DNA of 64,000 nt from Anaeramoeba flamelloides (GCA_027625915.1 JANTQA010000026.1:744001-808000), one strand, 5' to 3'. Counted from the first letter of the stretch, positions 1-13,365 are shown. The notes: a model not told the origin generated them from the sequence alone. Made by a program: numbers and translations.

Positions 1-1340
1 AAGGGCAATGAGACAGACAATGACAGCGGTGATCCAAATGACAGCGAAAACATCAATGAAGTTATGACTAATAGTGCCAATGATGGTGTTCAAATAAAAT
101 TTAAAGATTTAAAACCACCACCAAAACCAAAAGGAAAAAAACCAAAATTAATAACAAAATCTTTAAATGAAAAAATATCCTTAAAAAACAAATACAGTGG
201 AGAAATACATATTAATAGCAATTTCACTTGGGCGATCAATAAAAAAAAAAAAAAAAAAAAATAAGGTTAGAAAAGTTTGAAAGTTCAACAAAAAACCTAT
301 TTTTCATTCTTGGTAAAACAAGTCAAGACAATATAAAAATACTACGATCAAGTAAAGATTTTAAAAAGTTAAGACTTTTATTATTACAATACCAACCATT
401 GTCGATTCCAAATATCGGCCCCAAGAATAAAAGCATGGGCAAAATGGACGTTTTATCTGCCTTCTTACAAAAGGTAATTTCGCACCCAATATTGTGGCAT
501 ACACAATATGTACAATCATTTTTAGATCTGGACAAAACCGATTGGGGCGAGGTTATAAAGTCGATTAAAAAAGCAAAGCCAAATTTGAACTTTCTTGAAA
601 AAATTACTGTTGACTTCAAATATCGAGATATGATGCCAGAATATAAAAAATCATTAATTTATTTTAATAATTATTTGAACAATGTTGAAACCCAATTAAA
701 GGATCTCCAGAGTTCCTGGTCAAATAATCTCCATTCGGAGATGGTTTATAAAAAAAATCTTCAAAAATATTCCAATTCCATTGAAAACATTTCAAAAAAT
801 GGGCTTGAATGGAGAGAACCAAATTCATTCGAATTTCAAAATGGTAACAAATCAACAGAGAACACGCGGAGCAGTTTAACAGGGCTGTGCCAATCCTTTT
901 CAACTATACTAGATTCTTTGGAAAAAACGAATAAAAACATCACGCACAATTTGTCCCATAATTTAAATGACATATTTACAGAAATAAGCGGATTTAAACA
1001 ATTGTTCAAAAGAATGGAACATTTGCAAAAACGGGTCGATGCACATTATCAAAATCATTTAAAATCCATCCACACTTCGAATTATAACACCGTGAAATTA
1101 GAAAAAAAAATGATGAAAGAAAACAAAAAGCAATTAGATGTTTTCCGTTTAAGTATGCTAGCAGAATCAGAATTATTTCGAGAATCTTTATTAAACAATA
1201 TTAATAGTTCAATGGTCGATTTTTTACAAAATCAACTTAATTTCCATAAAAATTCAGTAAATACCTACCAAAGCGCCTTGGATTCTTTCAATAGTATCCA
1301 AGTCGAAAAGGGTTCAAGTTATTGCGAAATGCAAAAATAA
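1..1340 (+). CDS. PX-BAR sorting nexin, 5' end outside the window
   Basis: C-terminal part of a sorting nexin of the SNX1/Vps5 type, which binds phosphoinositides with a PX domain and tubulates endosomes with a BAR domain. Seen: an acidic Asn/Asp stretch, a Pro-Lys patch, then the second half of a PX domain (a Ser-Ser-Lys-Asp-Phe-Lys-Lys-Leu-Arg segment near 345-380, an IGPKNKS loop, and an AFLQKVISHPIL helix), then about 230 residues of long amphipathic helices like a BAR domain, ending in TAA at 1340. The frame changes at an A-run at 241-261: upstream reads in frame 1 and stops just after the run, downstream reads in frame 3. A one-base homopolymer length error, or a real slip, would explain this. 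The upstream PX half must lie before the window. The PX assignment is firm; BAR rests on position and helical character. Confidence 0.62.
241..261 (+). other. A21 homopolymer at the reading-frame switch in the sorting nexin gene
   Basis: Twenty-one A residues inside the coding region. Frame 1 encodes Lys-7 and then stops. The frame with intact PX and BAR similarity resumes immediately after. Adding or losing one A (net) would restore continuity, so this is the likely place of a base-calling error, a polymorphism, or slippage. Confidence 0.7.
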
Positions 1341-3362
1341 TCCTGAAATCTGTTTGAATTGATAACTCTTATGATGAATTTCCATATTAATATTCATATT
1401 ATGATTATTATTTTAATATTTTCTTCTCCATAAGTATCATATGTATATGTGTATGTATTTATAAGTCATACATACTGATATATTAAAAAACAAATGCCAA
1501 GGTAAAAATTAAACAAAAAAAAAAAAAATTGATTTAATATTTTTGAAGCTATGATTGCAGAGTTTTTATTTTGGAAATATTTTTTAGATTTTTAGCAAAA
1601 AAAAATGCTGTACTCAATCTAGAAATTTAATATTTCCTTTCATTTTAAAAAACAATTTGAAATATCAGAATTATTTAAAACATTTTTCTTTTTTGAATGA
1701 AAGTGATTACTGTGAAAAAAAAAAATGATCAAAAGTAAAATGAATTAAAAAATGAAGAAACTTGCAAAAAAAAAAAATATTAAAATCAATTTGTATAAAA
1801 GGAAGAACAAGGGTTATGAATATATAAAGTTGTAAAAAATTGGGGGTTTACTTTACATGTTTAATTTTACCTGTGTAATTTTATCTATTAATTTTTTTGT
1901 TTTTTAATATTATTAGTATTATTTTAAAAAAAAAATGATTCTAAAAATAAATTATTTGTTGTATTTTCTATCATTTTTTTTTTTTTTTTTGAAAGTGCAA
2001 AATTAAAATCCTCTTGGACCTGTTAGATCATCTTGGGTTTAAAAGAGTCGATTAAAATATTTTATTTTCTTGATTTTGCTTTATTATTTTGAATTCTTGA
2101 AAAGCTCGTTTAGTTTTTTTTTTCATTTAAGTGAGGAAGTATATTTTACAAATTTTTGAGAGCCACAGTTGATCAAAACTGGATTATTAAAATCATTTCT
2201 GTAACCAAATACATTGTTGTTTTAATAAATACGAGAGTGGGATATATGTATAGTATAATAGATTTACCTACCAATTAAAAAAAGGGAAATCGAAAAAAAA
2301 TGGAAAAATTGATCAAGAAATAATAAATAAAAATAATTTATATTTTGATCTTTTCAAAAAAATTTGATACAATTACTAATTCTTTGTTACATATTTCTTA
2401 TTTTAAATCTGAATACATAAACACTTGTTTGTAAAACTTTTGATTAACAAATTACTTTCTATTTTTAAAGAATTCCCAAATTGAATTTTAATTCTAATTT
2501 TCAGTTATTTCATCTATTCTAGTTTTGTTTCACAAAATCAGAGATTATTTTGAGATTCTTCTTGAGAAATAAAGATTTATTGGTCGAATTCGTTTGATTT
2601 GATAATTATTTATGTTCAATTAAATTGAAAACACAAAATAATTCAGATAATGTTTGAATTTTTTTCTCAATTTTTTAATTATTTTAGATTAAATATTTAG
2701 TAGTTTATTTTTTGATTTCGAGAATTCCAAAATTTTATTTTTAATATTGTAAACAGTATTCTTTTTTAGGCTTTTACTAATAATAATATACAAAGTCAGA
2801 ATTAAGAAAACATATTTGTAAAAGAGAATTTTTTTAAAAAAAATAATTAATCATAATGATGTGAGAAATTCAAGGTAATAAATTGTTTCGTTTTAATCCA
2901 AATTAAGAAGCTAAAATAATAAAATCTTTCAAAAATAGATTTTAATGGATTTTTATTTTTTTTTCCCTTCTTGATTTTAACAAATTTATCTTTAAATGTG
3001 ATCTTTTTGTTTGGTCTTCTCAAAAAAAATATTTGTTTTAACTGAACCTTCTTGGAGTTTTTTTTTTTTGGTTTATTCTTTGATTAACATCATTGATTGA
3101 TAAAAACACCTTTCTAGATCCAAAATATAAGTTAATAAAACCAGAAATTTAATCTAAAAAAATGAAAAAATGAAAGTAGATTCAACTCTGGTTGATTTTG
3201 GTTCGCTTTCTTTTCATGAATAAGTAGAGAATGAATTTTTGTTTCAAAGTTTCAATATACCATGACTCTCAAAAAAATAATTGTTCAATAAGTTTATGGT
3301 AATTAAAATTTCCTAAATGGCAAAATGTACCTACTCTTTAAATAAAAAATAAGGTACTCGCT

Positions 3363-3692
3363 GCATTCTACCTATTTCTGTTTAGAATTTACAATAAATA
3401 TTTATAATTTTTATTATTATCTATAATCTTAAAATAAATAAGATTTCGTTATTTTTTATAATGTTAACTTTATTTTTTTTTCTTTTTGTTTATTTAAATT
3501 CGGTAATATGTCCAAAATATTTGATTATTATCTTAAATAGGTAGCTCAGAAAAAAAAAATTTTTTATCTGATAATTTGATCAATATTATTTTTTCAAAAA
3601 GTATCAAAACATTTTATTTCAAGTATTCTATATTAAAAACACTGTATAACCACTTTACTTGGAAATAAATACCAAATTAATAGGTAGAATGC
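3363..3692. repeat. Possible 330-bp element bounded by 14-bp inverted repeats
   Basis: GCATTCTACCTATT at 3363-3376 is matched exactly by its reverse complement at 3679-3692. The interval is AT-rich and non-coding. A perfect 14-mer pair with four C/G positions is unlikely by chance in such AT-rich sequence, so a small MITE is plausible, but no second copy was found in the window. Confidence 0.4.
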
Positions 3693-4879
3693 GTTTTTTA
3701 CTTTTTTCTATTACAACTAATCTTTATTGATAATTATATTTTTCATAAATTTTCTTATTTAAATAATTATATCTAAAAATTAAATTAGAATATTTCTACA
3801 ATATTCTTGAAATATACTAATTATATTAATAATATTAAATTTTTTAATTGAAATTTACATTATATTAATTTTTGAAACTCTATTTCAAAATAATTTTAAA
3901 TTATTAAGTTACTTTGCTGTTTATTGAGTGTTGCTAAATGATTTTTAACAAGATAATTATTTTTGAAAAGTATTTTTTTTATTAAAATTGGAGTGTTTAG
4001 GGTGAAATTAATAAAAATTATTGGCAGAATTAATAAAAATAATCTGGCTTTGATCTTAAAAAAAGGGAACTTATTATTCTCCAAAATCAAACAACAGAAT
4101 CAAAAAAAATCTAATTGAAGTCATTTTAATGCAAAAAGAAGTTAACCAGACTAGCAATAATGATTCTGAAGTATTTTTTATATTTAATAGTTTCATTCAA
4201 TTCTTATATTTAGTTGATATTTTCAGGTTAGTATCTTGTACTGTGATTTTGAGTAAACAGGATTTGAGAAACTTACAAAAATAGAAAAAGAAAAACGAAC
4301 AAAAAGTAAAATTGGGATAATAACTTAAAAAATTAAAAACAAAAAAAAAAAAAATAAAACTCAAAATAAAATTTTCAAAACTAATTCTTATATATAAAAA
4401 ACTTCGTATTTTATAATTAGTACCTGTCATAATCCTTAATTTAAATTTGATTAAAGTGTTCTATTATAATTTGATATTTAACTCATTTACAAAAAGATGT
4501 GGGATTTGCTTTATATTTCCTAAAAAATATTCTTCCTTCTTGAAGCTATACAAAAATTAGTAATATCAAATTAAGCAAAATATCAACACCAATTAAATGA
4601 ACACAAAATGGTTATTTTTTAATAAAACACCTTTATTAAAAGATTTCTAAATATTTGAAGAAAAAACATTTAGAATTTTAATAAAAAGGGATACAAAGTT
4701 TATTTAGTATGTATTTTGAAAACAATATTAATTTTTTAAAGTTTTCATTCCAATTTTGCAATTTTATTACTTTTAAATCTTTTTAGAAAGAAAAAAAAAA
4801 TTTTTGATCAAAAAGAAAAAAATAATCACCAATTTTCATATCTAAAAATATAATATAAAATCATGAACACACAATTAGA

Positions 4880-4911
4880 TGAAATCCTTTTCAGTCAAAG
4901 GAGTAGAATTT
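4880..4911 (+). repeat. Lone terminal repeat of the CAGTCAAAGGGG family
   Basis: CTTTTCAGTCAAAGGAG matches the end of the element at 24122-24823 and the lone end at 32429-32457, with one mismatch in the core. No partner end was found nearby, so this is an old or truncated copy. Confidence 0.45.
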
Positions 4912-6173
4912 TATTTAAGAAATAAAACAAATTCTACAAGTATTATACAGTATTCTTCACCTAATTTATGGTCAATTTTTTTCGTTTGAGTTAGTTTTTC
5001 TAATCTCTTTTTTTTTTTTTTTTTTTTAAATTTTATTTTTTTCTTTTTTTTTTTCTTTTCTTTTCTTTTATCAATTGAAAATTAATAAAAACTCTTTTTT
5101 TTTGACAACCCTAAATTAATATAAAGAAAATGGAAGTTATACAATTATGTTTAAAATTCAAACATTTTATTGTCAAAAAATTTAATTTCCTCAAAGAAAT
5201 TAAGAAAATATACTTCGAGACTTTAAAATGAAAAGGTTCCAAATTTTTTTTAACATTGCTATTTTAATCAAAAATTTCTAGTTTGAGTATGTAATTCTTT
5301 TATGTATATCAACTTGTGTCTGATCTTTATTATTTGTCTTATTTTTGAACAATTGTATGTTGGTTGGTTCTTAAATATGTCAATTTTTAATTTTTTGATA
5401 TGTACTTTGATTGAAATTCAGTTTGGTTTTGTTAAATTAAATTTTTATCTTGTTAATATTTATTAAATAACTTTAGATGGGATTATACTTCGAAAATGGC
5501 ACACATTATTATAATATTCCTTTCTAGATCAGAAATTAAGTTAAAAATTAAAATATCATCTTTTGAATAATTAAATAATTTGTCAACTCAAAGAGTTTAA
5601 TTATTCATTAAAAGTTATTTAATAATTACTTTAACCTGTTATTATATCCAGAGATTAGTGACTCGAAAACTATGATTTTTTTACCAAATGAAAATTTTAT
5701 ACTAAACCCTTTTAAGTTGATTAATACTTTGTTTGTATTTTTTCATGTAGAAAAAATAGAAAGTTGACTTCTTTTTAAATAAAATCAAAAAAAAATCATC
5801 CTTTATTTGTTATGAAAAATAAAATTGATAAAAAAACTGATGATCTTAAATTGGAAAATCCTATTTTTTTTTTTTTATTATTCTAAACATGTATCTCTAA
5901 ATCTTGTGCTAAAATTTGATAATAAAACAATTAAAAATATTAAATCGATCCTTTCTGAATAATAATAAATAAATAACATTCTGAAAATTATTTTTTTTTT
6001 TTTTTTTCTTATTCTTCACTTGTATAATTCATAAACATAAATAAAAAAGAAAGAGAAATAATTAGAAATAATAATAATAAAGAAAAACATTAATGACAAA
6101 AAAAATAAATTAAAAAAAAATCTAGAAATAAAAACATATTTGATTAATAAATTGTAAATTGAAACTTGAAAAA

Positions 6174-6865
6174 TTAATTATTATCTCCGAATTTTTTTAG
6201 CATCTGGCTGTTTTTATTAAGTAAAAATTGTGTAAGATTTGAAGTATTTTTATAGAATTTAATGGGTGTTGATTCGTTAAAATGTATTTTTTTCTTTGCA
6301 TTTTTCATATTAAGATTTTTGTAAATCCATTGTAAGATATTTGATTTGGAACTGCCAAAGTCTATTGCATAATCACGAAATATTCTGGGCAAAAACAATT
6401 TCTTTTTTTGAAGGAAAATGTGCTTGGATAAATTGACTTTATTGATGTGTGAAATAACTTTTTTAATTTTTTTTTGGTATATGGTTTGAATGATAATTGT
6501 TGACGAATTGAAATTGTTTAAACAAAAATGAATTTTTGGGTTGAATTTTTTTTTTTTTAAACAAAATTCTCTTCGTGGATCATCTTTTTTAAAATAGGAA
6601 AAATTCGTCTGATCTTTGTTATTACGAAGGATGCCATTGAGAATGTCGTTTAACGAAAAAAAATACCCACCGATGTTGTATTTATAATCTTCGTGGAATT
6701 TTTTTTCTTCGGTTTGAGATGGTAAACCATATAAAATTGAAATGTGGAATAATAAAGTATTATAAATATTGATAAAGCATCCCAATTTTTCATAATAGGT
6801 TAACGATGAAACATTTAACTATAGAATACAAGTAAAGAGAAAGAGTGTAAAAATGACATTCAAGG

Positions 6866-6897
<32 letters not shown>

Positions 6898-9800
6898 AAG
6901 AAATGGTGTTGAATTCAAAATTAACAAAAAAAAAATTGGTATCATTAATAAAATAGATCCAAAAACAATAAAAAAAAAAAAAAATTACTTTTTGTAATTC
7001 TGTTGTAGCGGAAACAAATCTATTGAATGCTAATGACTGTGTGATTAGATTTAATTCGATTGTTTTTGTACTTATTGAATAATATGAATTGAAAATAAAA
7101 ATAATTGATTCCATTAATTCTTCAGCCAAATTTACACCTTTTCTTGCTTTTCCCTTAAAGTGGAAATCAGTGTTCAATACCTTTGTTTCATTTGTTTTTG
7201 TTACAAAAATTGATTTTTTAGTTTTGATATCATAATCAAAATTGGATTGTGTTTTTAATTGTTGGATTAAATTTTGATAAATTTTGGATTTTTTAAATGG
7301 TCCAAATTCATTATGATCCATATGTCCAAACACAATATCTTGTGCATGATTAAACATATCAAAAGATATTTTTTTTTCTGTGATTAATTTTTCGAGTGTT
7401 TCCCTTGACTTATAATCGATATTGACTTCAAAAATAGATCCGTTTTTGATATATGTTTTATAAATTTTATTTGCTGTTTGGTATACATTCTATATAGTTT
7501 GTGAGATAATTTGAGCGGGGTTATTTGAAATTGAAATTAATTGGGTTTTTTTTTCATATTGGATTAAGAAACAAATCGAAAAGAATGAAATTTAAAAAAA
7601 AAAAAAAAAAAAAGAGTGGGATAAAAGAATTAAAAATATTAAGAATAGAAAGATATTATGCATATATTTATACGCGTTTCTAATTAAATAAAAAAAAAAA
7701 AGAAAGAAAGAAAAGAAACATACTTTATTGGTATGATAAGTATTTGTAAATTTTTTAACATCAAGATAAAAAAGTAAATTTTCTTGTGACATTTGTTGTA
7801 CTAGATATTCTTTAAAATACTCCACACCTGCGGGGAAAGTCAATAATGTTGGTGTATCTTTAATATCTATATCTTCAATTTTTTCCCCCTTTTTTACCTT
7901 GTTTTCGTTCTCTCCCTCTTGATTGTTTTCCACTTTAGATTCCAGACCTGAATCATTTTCATCAAGATCTGATTTTTGTTTCTCTAAAAGGGAATTTGAA
8001 TTTTTGCTATGCTCGGTAACTTCATTCGAACTGTTGGACAATTCAGTTAATTCTTGTTCTTTCCACCTTTCATCTTCGCTATATAATTGACTTTTAGAAT
8101 ACATAAATTTTTTTGATGGGACCCTTTCGACGAACTATTGAAATATGTAAGATTTGTTTATTTAATTATTTCAAAATAATAATTATTTTAAAAAGTCAGT
8201 TTTGCTTTTAATATTAAAACGGTTAATTTCACAAAATTTAACAAAAAAAAAAAATATATCCAAAAATAACTTTGAGATAAAAATATTTTTTTCCTTTTCA
8301 AACTTGAGTCAATAAAAAAAAACTATATTAAAGAAAAAATTTTTGAGTTTTTGAAAAAAAAAGTGAAACATATTTTTTTAATTTTAGACATTTAGAAAAT
8401 CACAGAAATCACTAAAACCTGAAAATGAAAAGTAATTTCAATTCAAAGAAGAAGACCATTTGTTTTAAAGTATATTTTTCCATTTTATTATCAAACAGTC
8501 CAATAAAAACAATTTGGATCTCTTTTTATATTGAGATCCAATTACAAAAAAATTCTTCATCTCAAATTTATTTCAGTGCCATCCGAATTTTATGGTCTGA
8601 TGTTTAGGCTAGGTTATTTGTTAAGGACTATCTTTATTTTTTGCTCTCTATACTGATAAATTCAAATATATTTAATAAAATTTTTAATTCATTTTCCTTT
8701 TTGTAATCTCATATCTCGACTTTTAAAACAACTCAAGAGAAAGAACCTTTGAAGAACAACCAATTTCAAAAGTTTTTTAACATTTAAAGGAATAAAATGT
8801 TTTCTTCAAAGCTTATGTAAAAAAAATTTGTAAAATGGAAAATGAAGTTAAAATTTTCAGATATTTATTTGAATTTATCAGTAGACTATGGCTATTTTTC
8901 ATTTTTAGGTTCCATTAAGGATTAGTCGAATTTTATGGTTAGTGAATACTATTTTTCCAACTAGCAATATATTTACTGTCTTTAAAAGATGTTGAGCCAA
9001 TAGATCTTGTTCAAATTTAAGGTTTTTTTTTGGAAATTTTGTTGATTTAATAAAACCATTTTTAGAGACCAAATTCAAAATTTGCCTTGAAAAGGTTTGA
9101 AAATCAAAATTGATTTTGTTTGCCTCTTATGAAAGATTCACTTACTTTCTTGATGACATTCAAATATAATGCAGTTTGGTGGCAAGGGTATAAATATATT
9201 TGAATATCATCAAGAAAGTAAGTGAATCTTTCATAAGAGGCAAACAAAATCGATTTTGAAATTGCTTGTTTTCTTCGAGAATTGCAAAAAGTTTTTGGAT
9301 CAATAATTATTTTCATAAATTTCTTGAAAAAAAATCTAAAAATTTGCAGTATTTAGACTCCATCAACACTAAACAATTAAAAATGTTTTTTGTGTTTACA
9401 AAATTGGATTTTAGTTCTTATAGAACATAAAAATCCTATAGCCCTTTAGTTCACTCACTTTAAAAACATTTTTAAAATAATTTTACATTTCAACTCCCAG
9501 CAAACAAAATTAGGATAACACTTAAATACTGGTAATTGAAATTTAAATGGGATAAATTTAGAATCAGATTTACTTTTTTCTGAATTTTGAAATCTGACTT
9601 TCGTTTAGGATTCTTAGGTTACCCAATATACACCAATATGTTTTATAAAAAAGTAACAACAAATAAATTTGAGATCGCAAATTACAATCTTTTTCTTTGA
9701 AAACTCTATTTGCAAAAGATTAAAGGTAAAAAATGAAAATGATGCGAAAATTATTTCCCAGTTGTTATCATTAAACCAGTATTTCAACAAATATTTTTAG

Positions 9801-11711
9801 TAATTGATTAATCAAAGAAAAACATTGAAATTGATACAGCGTTGAAAGGACAGTTGTTGTGATTTATAATTTGTTTGTCTTTAATACTATTTTTTTTTTT
9901 TTTTTTCCATTGATTTTTGTGATTTTAATAAGTTATAAAAAAAAAAATATGTTTCTTTTATTTTTTAAAGACCTGTTTTAATCGGGTTGTGACGATTTTT
10001 TCATTTTTCTGGAAATTGTAATTACTCAATTTTTGTGAAAATTTGGAATCAAATGTTACATTGATGAATCAGAAAATGATAAGCGAATTTTAATACAGAT
10101 GTTTTCAAATGAGTGGGTTAAAAAGTTTTAACAACACTTTTTAAACCATTTTAACTCACTCTTTTCAGTAATTTGAGAAAAACATTTAAAAAGCCTTATG
10201 TTATCAATTTTTTCAAATACTTTACACTTTAATTCGAAATTTCAAAAAATTTGATTTTTTAGGCATTATGAAATAAGAAAAAGTTAGACAAAGTGAGACA
10301 ATTTTGGTTTTTAATTTGCTTGTCTAATTCTTGTGTTATTTTTTCGTCGGGTTGTGATGAAAAATAGAGTGTATAAATGATTTTATTGGAAAATGTTCGT
10401 AATTAGTTTTGGGGATGACAAAGCAAAAATAAAAAAAGGAATTAAAAAAAAACACAATGACCAAAATCTTTGAACAAAACACAAACAAATCTCTTGAAAC
10501 ATCACAGATTTTGAAAAACAGAGATCCAAAAAAACAGCAATTTTCCAACTTTTAAAATGGCAAAAGCTTTTTTTGTTTTTAACAAAAATCGATTTCACCC
10601 AATTAAAAGCCAAACAAAAAAATCTTTGTAAATCAATCAAAAAAAATTTTTTTTTCAGAGATTTTACACTTAATGATTTTGTTTGAAGTGGAAAAGTAGA
10701 TTGTTGAAGTCTGAAAAAAACAAGCAAAAAAAAAAGAAAAATCAAAAAACTTGAAAAGAGAACGAATAAAAAAAAAAAAAAAAAAGATAAAAATAAAAAT
10801 AAAACTAAAGAAACAAATGGTAAAAAAGAAAAGCGTACCAAATTGTCTGACTCGGACATTGAACTGATACCTTCTTCTGACATTTTGCTGCCATATTTTT
10901 TACCAGCGATTTCTTGTAATTCATTCAATTCGCTTTGTAATCGTTTTGACTCTTGTTTTTTCGATTCGAGTTGTAACTTGAAGGTTTCAAGTCTCTCTTT
11001 GTTTGAGACATTGGATTTGGTTTCAAAAATTTTGATTAATTTTTTGAGGTTGAATTCTTTTCTTTTAATTGCTGTTTGTAACTCTGATATTTTTTCCTTT
11101 TTCTTCTTCAAGACAAAGCTATTAACAGTGTTCTTTTTTCGGATTCTTTTGATATTCCTAATTTGTTCTTGCGCATCGCTGTTTTCGTCCTTTTTTCTCT
11201 GCAAATAGTCCCGTACCCGATTGTTCACATTGACACCGTTCCTTAAATTGGTTTGGATCGTCTGGATTCTTTTGTTTTTGTTGTCGTCGTATTGCTTGTT
11301 CTCAATTTCTGCAATTGACTCTTGGTGCTCGTTGATATATTTCTTCAGTTTGCGGATTTTTTTTTGGTTTTTTGGGTCTTTCACGGCTTCGTTTGCTTTG
11401 TTCTTTGATCCTTTTGCGAAATTTGTTTGTATTTTATTTGAAAACATAAAAGTGTCTTTAATTTGCCTTTTTTGGATGTAGACGTTGACAAGTTGTTTCG
11501 AATTGCTCTCATATTCTTTAATTTTGGAAACCAATTTTTTAAGGGCCGAATTGGTCTTTTTTGATTTTCTCACAAGATCGGAGCTGTTGAGGGAATTGGT
11601 AATTTGTTCGAAGGTATTCGAAACTTTTCCTTGCACAACCGACAAGGTAACCGACCCAAATCTATCAGGAACTACGCTTTTTGGGGGTGAGGATGAAATC
11701 AGATAAGTCAT
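6174..11711 (-). CDS. Coiled-coil / RGS / DUF547 protein, four exons
   Basis: Exons on the minus strand: 11711-10839, 8134-7724, 7489-6989, 6818-6174; 809 residues. All three introns (2704, 234 and 170 nt) are GT-AG and phase 0. Residues 1-291 are Lys/Glu/Gln-rich coiled coil. Residues about 385-505 are an RGS domain (EYFKEYLVQQMSQENLLFYL, then GSIFEVNID and AQDIVFGHMD), which in known members speeds GTP hydrolysis by G-alpha. Residues about 548-755 are DUF547 (GCFINIYNTLLFH, IGGYFFSLNDILNGILR, DPRREF, LPRIFRDYAIDFG); its activity is not known. The usual Ser-Cys-Pro of DUF547 reads Ser-Ser-Thr here. Joining the first exon to the rest rests on matching phase and on an open frame running back from the RGS exon to an AG at 8135-8136; two separate genes remain possible. 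RGS and DUF547 together are firm. Confidence 0.72.
8514..8543. repeat. Small perfect hairpin
   Basis: TTGGATCTC pairs with GAGATCCAA across about 11 nt of AT-rich loop. It lies in the large intron of the RGS/DUF547 gene. It may be chance or part of a decayed inverted-repeat element. Confidence 0.4.
9105..9258. repeat. Nearly perfect long hairpin, 64-bp arms and 26-nt loop
   Basis: Bases 9105-9168 and 9195-9258 are reverse complements with two mismatches by my count. The arms include CTTATGAAAGATTCAC and its complement. The loop holds GCAGTTTGGTGGCAAGGG. It lies inside the first intron of the RGS/DUF547 gene. Such a fold is either a recent foldback insertion or a hairpin RNA source. Confidence 0.85.
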
Positions 11712-13365
11712 TTGTGAAAGGAAAAAAAGTGTTGAAAAATAAATAAATTATAAAATTGGAAAAAATTATTTACTTTTTTTCAAAACTCTGATTTTTGATT
11801 TACTTTTAGGAGAAACAAGAGTACGTTGCTTCATTAATTTTTTGATGTTTAAAACATTATCCTATTTTTGAGAAATAACGATTTTTTAAAACACAAATTT
11901 TTTTGTAAAATGTTAAATGTGTATCAATAGTAATAAGTTGTTTGAACTTAAAAAATAAGTTCTATTTTATTCAATCAAATTATGTTACAAATTTTTTGAC
12001 TTCAAGCATGATAAACTTTTTGTCAAATTGAGAATAATTTTTTATCTCTCTAATTTTTTATATCATTTGGTTTTTCAAGATTTCAAATTTTGAACCCCTT
12101 ATTAGGACTGTTTGTTTTTGCTTAATCATTGGTTTGGGAAATTGTCTGGAAAATTATTTCTGGATTTCACTATTAGACAAATAAGATTATCAAATGGTCA
12201 ACTGTCATTTATTTTGTTCAAATTAGTTTTGTTTAATTTTACTTTTTTTTTGTATTTTTGCTTAGAAAGAAAAGTAAGACTTAATTTTTTCTTAGACTAT
12301 AATGTTGTAGTTGTATTGTAAGTATCACGTTAGGGTTATTTTTTGATGATTATTTTTTTGATTTTTCATCCTATAATTTTTGTCACTAAAATTGGAAAGA
12401 AAATACGAACTTTTGTCAATAATTTTTGAAAGATAAAAAGTTTTTTGGAGATAACAAACGAACAGAGCAAATCTAAAAAAAGAATAACTTTAATGTAATG
12501 TGAACAGAATTCTAATAATTCCAGATAAAAATATCAGAAATTAAATAAATCAAAAAAATTTGTTTATCTATCACATTAATAAAAGAATCAGTTTGGCTGA
12601 TCTCTATAAAATTAAATGAGTTGGTAGTTATTAATTCTAATTTGAGAATGAAGATTTGATTTAAATAATTATTTTTGAGAAATTATTCATCAAAAAACAT
12701 TTATTTTAAGAAAAGATAGTAACTTTATTTGTAATTGTTGGAAAATATTTTTTCTTGTGGAATTGATGCAAATTGAAAAGTAATTGCATTTAACTAGGTT
12801 TTAAATCAAGTTTCCCAATTCCTCATTCTTTTTTCTAGAGTCCAAACTTTTTTTTCAAAAAATAAGTAATTAAAAAATTCAAAAAAAAAAATAATCGATT
12901 TTTGATTTTTGATTTTTAAAAGGAGATTTTTTGGCCATTATCATTTTTTGATACATTGTATTTGACTGACGTAAATGAGATAACTTCATTTTTAGAAATT
13001 GTATATTCTATCATATTTTTAGACTTAGAATTGATATTGAGTTGAAGAAAATCTATTTGAAAAAATAAATATAAAAAAGAATAAAAATTATCTTTTTTTT
13101 GTTTTGAAGAAAAGGAAATGAAAAAAAAAAATAAAATCCAAGAAATTTACTGAACTTTCTTAATGAATAAATCTATTTTATTTGTAAAACTTTGTCAAAC
13201 ACTAATGTTAAACAATTTGTAAAAAAAATTTCATTTTTGAGTTTATGAAAATTGAATGTATTAAAATTATTGATTGTTATTAAAACGTGTGGAAAAAAAG
13301 TAGTTTTCAATTGTTAAATCTTTTTTTTTATGCTTGTACAAAAACTCTTTATTAATGGCTAGTAA

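Larger units (their letters stand above)
1341..6173. other. Gene-free AT-rich DNA between sorting nexin and RGS/DUF547 genes
   Basis: About 4.8 kb between two genes that end facing each other. No open frame longer than about 80 codons, and those present are Phe/Ile/Lys/Asn low-complexity translations. Contents I can name: a possible short TIR element at 3363-3692, a lone CAGTCAAAGG end near 4880-4911, and many A or T runs, the longest near 5011-5028 and 5992-6008. Confidence 0.6.
8135..10838 (-). other. Giant intron 1 of the RGS/DUF547 gene
   Basis: 2704 nt. The donor reads GTACGC just after a Leu codon and the acceptor is TTTCAATAG. Both sides are phase 0. It holds a nearly perfect 64-bp-arm hairpin at 9105-9258, a small hairpin at 8514-8543, and an imperfect inverted repeat around 10107-10166. 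No coding exon was recognised inside. Confidence 0.55.

Noticed and set aside
4197-4430. Minus-strand frame of 77 codons
   Set aside because: Runs of Phe from translated A/T tracts; no domain.
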